A stretch of DNA of 64,000 nt from Rhizobium favelukesii. Its GTDB lineage: Bacteria; Pseudomonadota; Alphaproteobacteria; Rhizobiales; Rhizobiaceae. How positions within the stretch are numbered: position 1 is the stretch's first letter; each line of letters opens with the position of its first letter. Of this stretch, positions 59,782 to 64,000 are shown piece after piece. The position numbers and the translations under genes are program-made. Under the pieces are notes generated by a model. The model did no database searches and was not told the origin of the DNA. It saw only the letters and a list, made by a program, of their open reading frames with translations. The stretch covers positions 992,001-1,056,000 of the forward strand of contig NZ_HG916855.1 of the NCBI RefSeq assembly GCF_000577275.2, read 5' to 3'.

Positions 59782-60975
59782 TCATGACGCACTCTCCCGG
59801 TTCGTTGTTGCCTTATCTGGCGGTCCGCGCGGTTGCCGCCAGCGTTCGAACACCTTGACGACGATCATACGTCCGCCGCAGCATGGGCATGGCGGGCGGA
59901 TATCGTTCGGCTCATCGGTTGCGTCGTCAGCGGGCGGCGGGACAGCGTTCAGGAGTTCGCGGGCGCGAGCGATGCTGATCTTTCGGGAGCTGCCGGCGAG
60001 CAGACCGTATCGCCGGATGCGGTGGAACCCGCGCGGCAGGACATGGAGCAGGAAGCGGCGAATGAACTCGACGGTCGCGAGCGTCATGATTTGCTGCCGG
60101 TCGCGGCCGTCGCGGCGGTAGTCCTTGTAGCGGAAGATGACACCGGTCTCGTCGAACGAGATCAGACGACTGTTCGAGATGGCCACCCGGTGCGTATATC
60201 GTGACAGATAGGCAAGAACCGCCTCAGGTCCCGCGAAGGGCGGCTTGGCATAAACGACCCAACGCTTCTTTCGCACCGGCGACAGGTACCGTACGAATGC
60301 CCGACGGTCAGTGAGATGCGCAGCCGAACCGAAGAAGGCGAGCCGCCCGGCATCGTGGAGTTGGAGCAGTCTCGTGAGGAACAAGCGCCGGAAGAGCTTG
60401 CCTAGCACACGCACCGGCAAGAGGAATGCAGGACGTGACGATATCCAGCGTGACCCATCAAGGGAGATGCCGCCGCTTGGCACGATCATGTGAACATGGG
60501 GATGATGGGTCATGGCCGATCCCCATGTGTGCAGCACGGCGGTCATGCCGATGCGCGCGCCGAGATGCTTCGGATCGGCGGCGATTGTCAGCATCGTTTC
60601 CGATGCGGCCTTGAACAGAAGGTCGTAGACGAGCGCCTTGTTGTAGAAGGCGATCGCGGCGATCTCGGCAGGCAGCGTGAAGACGACATGGAAGTATCCG
60701 ACCGGCAAGAGATCAGCCTCGCGCTCGGCGAGCCATGTGCGTGCGGCGGCGCCCTGGCACTTCGGGCAATGCCGGTTCCGGCAGGAATTGTAGGCAATGC
60801 GCCACTCTCCGCAATCCTCGCAGGCCTCGACATGGCCGCCCAATGCAGCGGTGCGGCAGTGCTCGACCGCCGACATCACCTTGAACTGGGCCAAGCTGAG
60901 GTGTCCCCCATGGGCTTTCCGATAGGTCGGCCCGGCAACACGGAAGATATCGGCGACCTCAATCGAGGTGCGCAT
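59782..60975 (-). CDS. IS91-family transposase (HUH, Y2)
   Basis: 397 residues. N-terminal zinc-binding block (CEDCGEWRIAYNSCRNRHCPKCQG), HPHVHMIVPSGG with the HUH histidines, and YLSRYTHRVAISNSRL with the two catalytic tyrosines four positions apart, the Y2 signature. The usual YKDYRRDGRDR and FIRRFLLHVLPRGFHRIRRYGLLAG blocks follow. All key residues are present. Rolling-circle transposition. The recombinase gene lies 3 bases upstream. Confidence 0.93.
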   Translation of the reverse strand: MRTSIEVADIFRVAGPTYRKAHGGHLSLAQFKVMSAVEHCRTAALGGHVEACEDCGEWRIAYNSCRNRHCPKCQGAAARTWLAEREADLLPVGYFHVVFTLPAEIAAIAFYNKALVYDLLFKAASETMLTIAADPKHLGARIGMTAVLHTWGSAMTHHPHVHMIVPSGGISLDGSRWISSRPAFLLPVRVLGKLFRRLFLTRLLQLHDAGRLAFFGSAAHLTDRRAFVRYLSPVRKKRWVVYAKPPFAGPEAVLAYLSRYTHRVAISNSRLISFDETGVIFRYKDYRRDGRDRQQIMTLATVEFIRRFLLHVLPRGFHRIRRYGLLAGSSRKISIARARELLNAVPPPADDATDEPNDIRPPCPCCGGRMIVVKVFERWRQPRGPPDKATTNRESAS

Positions 60976-60978
60976 GGC

Positions 60979-61884
60979 TCAGCCGTCGGGCGTTTTGCCT
61001 TCCATCAGCGCCATCAGCCGGTCGAGGGGCCCTGCGACCGCGTGAATAGTCCGGGTGGAGACCTTCGCATAGAGCGCGGTCGTCTCCAGCTTGCTATGTC
61101 CGAGCAGAACCTGGATGACGCGGATATCGGTGCCATCCTCCAGAAGGTGGGTGGCAAAGCTGTGCCGTAGGGTATGCGGGCTGACGCGCTTGTGGATGCC
61201 GGCGACCTCCGCAGCTTCCTGAACCGCGCGATGCAGTTGCCGCGACGAGATCGGGTCGGTGCGACTGCGCCCCGGAAACAGCCAGCCATGAGGCAGCATC
61301 ACGCCGCGCCGCTTTCCTTCGCGCCACCACAGTCGCAGCAGTTCAAGGAGTTGCGGAGAAAGCAGGGCATTGCGATCCTTGCGTCCCTTGCCTTGTTCAA
61401 CGCGGATCAGCATGCGCGTCGAGTCGATGTCATCGACCTTGAGATGCGCGACCTCGGAGACGCGCAAGCCCGCGCCATAGGCCACGCCAAGCGCCGCTTT
61501 GTATTTGATGCCTGGCGCCGCCTCGAGCAACCGCGCAGCTTCCTCCATGCTCAGCACATCGGGTAGCTTGCGTGGATTGCGGGTTATCACCAGCGCTCGC
61601 GCCAGATCCCGCCGCTTTAGCGTCACCGCAAACAGAAAGCGTAGCGCCGAAACCGTGCCGTTGATCGTGGCCGGACCCACACCGTTCTCATGCTGATACA
61701 ACTGGAAATGTCGTATGTCCTCGACCATTGCGGTGTCAGGGGTACGCCCAAGAAACGTGGCGAAGCGCCGGACATGACGGATGTAGTCCTGCTGAGTGTG
61801 GGATCCCAACCCTCGCATCACCATGTCTTCCTGCATGCGCTGGCGAAGCGGGGTGGTCGGGGCATCATTGGAGAAGCTGGCCAT
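60979..61884 (-). CDS. Tyrosine recombinase (XerC/D-like) of the IS91-type element
   Basis: 301 residues from ATG 61884 (AGAGG 8 bases upstream). N-terminal SAM-like core-binding domain (MVMRGLGSHTQQDYIRHVRRFATFLG), then the catalytic domain with R in GAGLRVSEV, HTLRHSFATHLL (HxxR), and LGHSKLETTALYAKV (His and Tyr nucleophile). Complete active site. Co-occurrence with an IS91 transposase is a known arrangement; the two form an operon. Confidence 0.9.
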   Translation of the reverse strand: MASFSNDAPTTPLRQRMQEDMVMRGLGSHTQQDYIRHVRRFATFLGRTPDTAMVEDIRHFQLYQHENGVGPATINGTVSALRFLFAVTLKRRDLARALVITRNPRKLPDVLSMEEAARLLEAAPGIKYKAALGVAYGAGLRVSEVAHLKVDDIDSTRMLIRVEQGKGRKDRNALLSPQLLELLRLWWREGKRRGVMLPHGWLFPGRSRTDPISSRQLHRAVQEAAEVAGIHKRVSPHTLRHSFATHLLEDGTDIRVIQVLLGHSKLETTALYAKVSTRTIHAVAGPLDRLMALMEGKTPDG

Positions 61885-61984
61885 TGAACGTTCCTCTCGT
61901 TGAAGGGAACTCAATGGTCAGGCAACACCAACAGCCTGCCCAGAACTTCAGATAATCACACCAACCTCACCGCGCACGCCCTCC

Positions 61985-61997
61985 CGCGAAGCGGGTT
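61985..61997. repeat. Hairpin near the left side of the cyclase, possible IS91 end
   Basis: CCCGC (61985-61989), GAA loop, GCGGG (61993-61997), 100 bases upstream of the recombinase ATG in IS orientation. IS91-type ends contain small hairpins; assignment is a guess. Confidence 0.35.
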
Positions 61998-62109
61998 CGT
62001 GCATGGTGCCAAAAGCAGACATGCCGTTTTGGCGGTGTGCTAGCTGCGGCGCTTCGATGGGTGTAGACTCCCGGCATATTGCATGTTCATGTGTTCATGC
62101 AGGGTCACA

Positions 62110-64000
62110 ATGATGAGTATCCCCGCGCTCGACCGGAAGCTGCTGGCGATCCTGGCGGCGGATATGGTAGGCTACTCGAAGGCGATGGAGGCCGATGAGG
62201 CCGGCACCATCAAGCGACTGAAGGCCATCCGCGCCGACCTGATCAATCCCGCCATCTCTGAGCGCCATGGCACCGTTATCAAGCTGATGGGCGACGGCGC
62301 GCTCGTCGCCTTCAACAGCGTGGTTGATGCGGTTGCCTGCGCCGCGGAGTTTCAGAATGCCGTGGCGGCCCGCAGCGCCGGCCTACCGGAGCCTGAGCGC
62401 ATCGTATTCCGCGTCGGGATCAATCTGGGCGATGTGGCGTTGGTGGATGGCGATGTCTACGGTGATGGCGTGAATGTCGCCGCGCGGCTGGAGCAGTTGG
62501 CCGAGCCGGGCGGCGTGATGGTGTCGGGCACGGCCTACGATCATCTCCAGGGCAAACTCGACTGGCCGCTCGATTTCGCCGGCGAGCAGCAGGTCAAGAA
62601 CATCAGTCGCCCAGTGCGGATGTACCGGCTGAGACTCGATGGCAAACGGGCGCGTCGCCCGCTTGTCGCAATGATGCCGCGCTGGACCAAGACGGCTGCG
62701 GCGGCGATCGTGGCGCTGGCTCTGGCGGGCGGCGGGGTCTGGTGGTTCTTGCAGCCCGAACTTTTGAGCGCCAAGCCGTCGGTGGCGGTGCTGCCCTTCA
62801 ACAATTATGGCGGCGACGAGGCTAGCGGGCGTCTGGCCGATGGCCTGACTGAGGACATCATCACCGATCTCGCGCGGTTTCCCGAATTCGAGGTGGTGGC
62901 GCGGAATTCGACGGAAGTTTACAAAGGCAAGCCGGTGGATGCCCGCCAGGTCGCAAGTGCGCTCCATGTCGGCTTTGTACTGGAAGGCTCGATACAGCGG
63001 CAGAGTGGCCGGGTACGGATCACAGCACAGTTGATCGATGCAAAAACCGGCCACCATCTTTGGTCGGAGAATTGGGACCGGCCCGGTGAGGACGTGTTCG
63101 CCGTTCAGACCGAAATCGCAGAGCAGGTCGCCAACCGCCTCGGCGGCGGAGTGGGACTGATTCAAGAGGCCGGGCGGGCTGCAGCCAAACGTAAACGGCC
63201 TGAAAACCTGAATGCCTATGATTACTATCTTCTCGGGTCCGAGAAGATTGAAAAGCTCACCAAAGCCGATGACGAGGAGGCCATCACGTTTCTCAACCGC
63301 GCCGTCGAACTGGACCCGGGGCTGGCACGGGCCTGGGTAGAACTTTACCATGCTCATGATCTAATGGGTGTGTTTGGCGTTAATCCCGAGAGCAACCGCA
63401 AGGCGGCCGCCGATGTGGCCGAACGCGCGGTGCGGCTTGATCCGAGCGACGCTGAAGCACATGCGGTGTTTGGTATGAGCCTTGCTAATAAGGGCGACAT
63501 GGGCCGCGCCAAGTCTGAGCTGGACACGGCCCTTCGTCTAGCTCCGGGTTCGTCCGAAATCCTGACTTTTTATACCGGCTTTGCCGCACGCTTCGGTGAA
63601 CCCGAACGCGGCGCTCAAATGGTCGACCAGGTAATGAGGCTGGACCCGAACTATCCGATGTGGGCGTCCAACTTCTTCGCACCTGCTTATTTTATGGCGG
63701 GCCGGTATGAGGACGCGGTGAAGATGCTGGAGCGCATGACGCCTAACAACTACCAAAAGTGGACTTGGGTGGTCCGTAGCAGTTCCCTCGCGGCACTCGG
63801 TCGAACCGATGAGGCGAATGCTTCGGTTACAGAAGCTCTCAAGAATCACCCAGACCTGACTGTCGAGAGCATGATCAATGAACCCGGCCTGAGCACAATG
63901 GAGCGCAGTCGGTTCATAGAGACAATGCCGCTAGCTGGCTTCCCGGCGTGCGCCAAGCCCGAGGTGCTGGCGAAACTCGCCAAACCTGTGCGACTGCCGG
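62110..64000 (+). CDS. Class III adenylate/guanylate cyclase with TPR repeats, 3' end cut by window
   Basis: The frame is open from ATG 62110 to the window edge (630 codons). Residues 1 to about 180: class III cyclase domain with LLAILAADMVGYSKAMEADEAG (metal Asp), IKLMGDGALVAFNSVVDAV (second Asp) and DGVNVAARLEQLAEPGGVMVSG (Asn/Arg). Then a transmembrane helix (about 195-215, AAAAIVALALAGGGVWWFL), a TolB-N-like domain (SVAVLPFNNYGGDEASGRLADGLTEDIITDLARFPEFEVVARNS, TGHHLWSENWDR), and TPR repeats (AITFLNRAVELDPGLARAWVELYHAH and following). Rhizobial genomes carry many such cyclases, making cAMP in response to sensed signals. It lies just beyond the IS91-type element. Confidence 0.93.
   Translation, partial: MMSIPALDRKLLAILAADMVGYSKAMEADEAGTIKRLKAIRADLINPAISERHGTVIKLMGDGALVAFNSVVDAVACAAEFQNAVAARSAGLPEPERIVFRVGINLGDVALVDGDVYGDGVNVAARLEQLAEPGGVMVSGTAYDHLQGKLDWPLDFAGEQQVKNISRPVRMYRLRLDGKRARRPLVAMMPRWTKTAAAAIVALALAGGGVWWFLQPELLSAKPSVAVLPFNNYGGDEASGRLADGLTEDIITDLARFPEFEVVARNSTEVYKGKPVDARQVASALHVGFVLEGSIQRQSGRVRITAQLIDAKTGHHLWSENWDRPGEDVFAVQTEIAEQVANRLGGGVGLIQEAGRAAAKRKRPENLNAYDYYLLGSEKIEKLTKADDEEAITFLNRAVELDPGLARAWVELYHAHDLMGVFGVNPESNRKAAADVAERAVRLDPSDAEAHAVFGMSLANKGDMGRAKSELDTALRLAPGSSEILTFYTGFAARFGEPERGAQMVDQVMRLDPNYPMWASNFFAPAYFMAGRYEDAVKMLERMTPNNYQKWTWVVRSSSLAALGRTDEANASVTEALKNHPDLTVESMINEPGLSTMERSRFIETMPLAGFPACAKPEVLAKLAKPVRLP

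Larger units (their letters stand above)
59782..61884 (-). mobile_element. IS91-family-type element core (recombinase + Y2 transposase)
   Basis: Two minus-strand genes, separated by 3 bases, form the core of an IS91-like element of the group that carries an accessory tyrosine recombinase. The outer ends were not located: IS91 elements lack terminal inverted repeats. A CCCGC/GCGGG hairpin at 61985-61997 may mark one end (ter), and the other (ori) would lie in 59450-59780. Confidence 0.75.

Noticed and set aside
1..64000. CRISPR array, rRNA operon or repABC origin
   Set aside because: No regularly spaced direct repeats, rRNA-like sequence or Rep protein frames were found on either strand.

Overview
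The window looks like an accessory region (a secondary replicon or stress island) of an alphaproteobacterium of the Rhizobiales, most likely Rhizobiaceae (Rhizobium/Sinorhizobium/Agrobacterium group). Reasons: high GC, many small proteins of families common in rhizobia (DUF982, DUF6894, DUF3008, DUF1328, DUF892), a ROSE-type RNA thermometer before a small heat-shock gene, and many copies of the GGAAC-N16/17-CGTT promoter used by the alphaproteobacterial general-stress sigma factor EcfG (RpoE2). No rRNA, tRNA, CRISPR array or replication gene was recognised.

Layout. 1-5.5 kb: end of a type IB topoisomerase, an isochorismatase-like hydrolase, a stress-type SDR oxidoreductase, an NTF2-like protein, then a chimeric NmrA/alcohol-dehydrogenase pseudogene and a frameshifted WYL regulator. 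5.8-10.2 kb: convergent treZ and treY. 10.3-18 kb: small stress proteins, an MscS channel and a triad equivalent to E. coli ybhP-ybhO-ybhN (EEP phosphatase, PLD/cardiolipin synthase, YbhN membrane protein). 18-23.4 kb: a protein-L-isoaspartate methyltransferase/erythromycin-esterase fusion, a KTSC protein, a PEBP-like protein, and relics of BON, methyltransferase and phosphoesterase genes. 23.5-25.5 kb: glgX, which with treY/treZ completes the glycogen-to-trehalose route. 26-29.7 kb: hipBA with four palindromic operators, DUF1328 and DUF892 stress proteins. 30-31.7 kb: arylsulfatase. 32-39 kb: DUF763, YihY, LigD (NHEJ) and a haloacid-dehalogenase-type alpha/beta hydrolase. 39-44.4 kb: flavodoxin-like reductase plus Na+/H+ antiporter operon and several small proteins. 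44.4-46.4 kb: glycosyltransferase-like genes with a broken acetyltransferase between them. 47-49 kb: hsp20 with ROSE, and an antiporter pseudogene reduced to its two ends. 49.6-52.4 kb: a large stand-alone SF1 helicase. 53-55 kb: a 2-oxoglutarate dioxygenase-like protein and two DUF982 paralogues. 55-59.8 kb: decayed, gene-poor DNA. 59.8-61.9 kb: an IS91-type transposase with a tyrosine recombinase. 62.1 kb to the edge: a class III nucleotide cyclase with TPRs, cut by the window end.

How it fits together. At least eight exact and about nine near-exact EcfG-type promoters were found by eye in intergenic DNA, and nearly all are correctly oriented in front of genes for trehalose synthesis, osmoprotection (MscS), membrane lipid turnover, NHEJ repair, redox/ion homeostasis and small stress proteins. 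I read the region from about 2.7 to 49 kb as a general-stress-response island. Several broken genes lie between the intact ones, which suggests repeated gain and loss. The right end (about 55-62 kb) is a decay/insertion zone.
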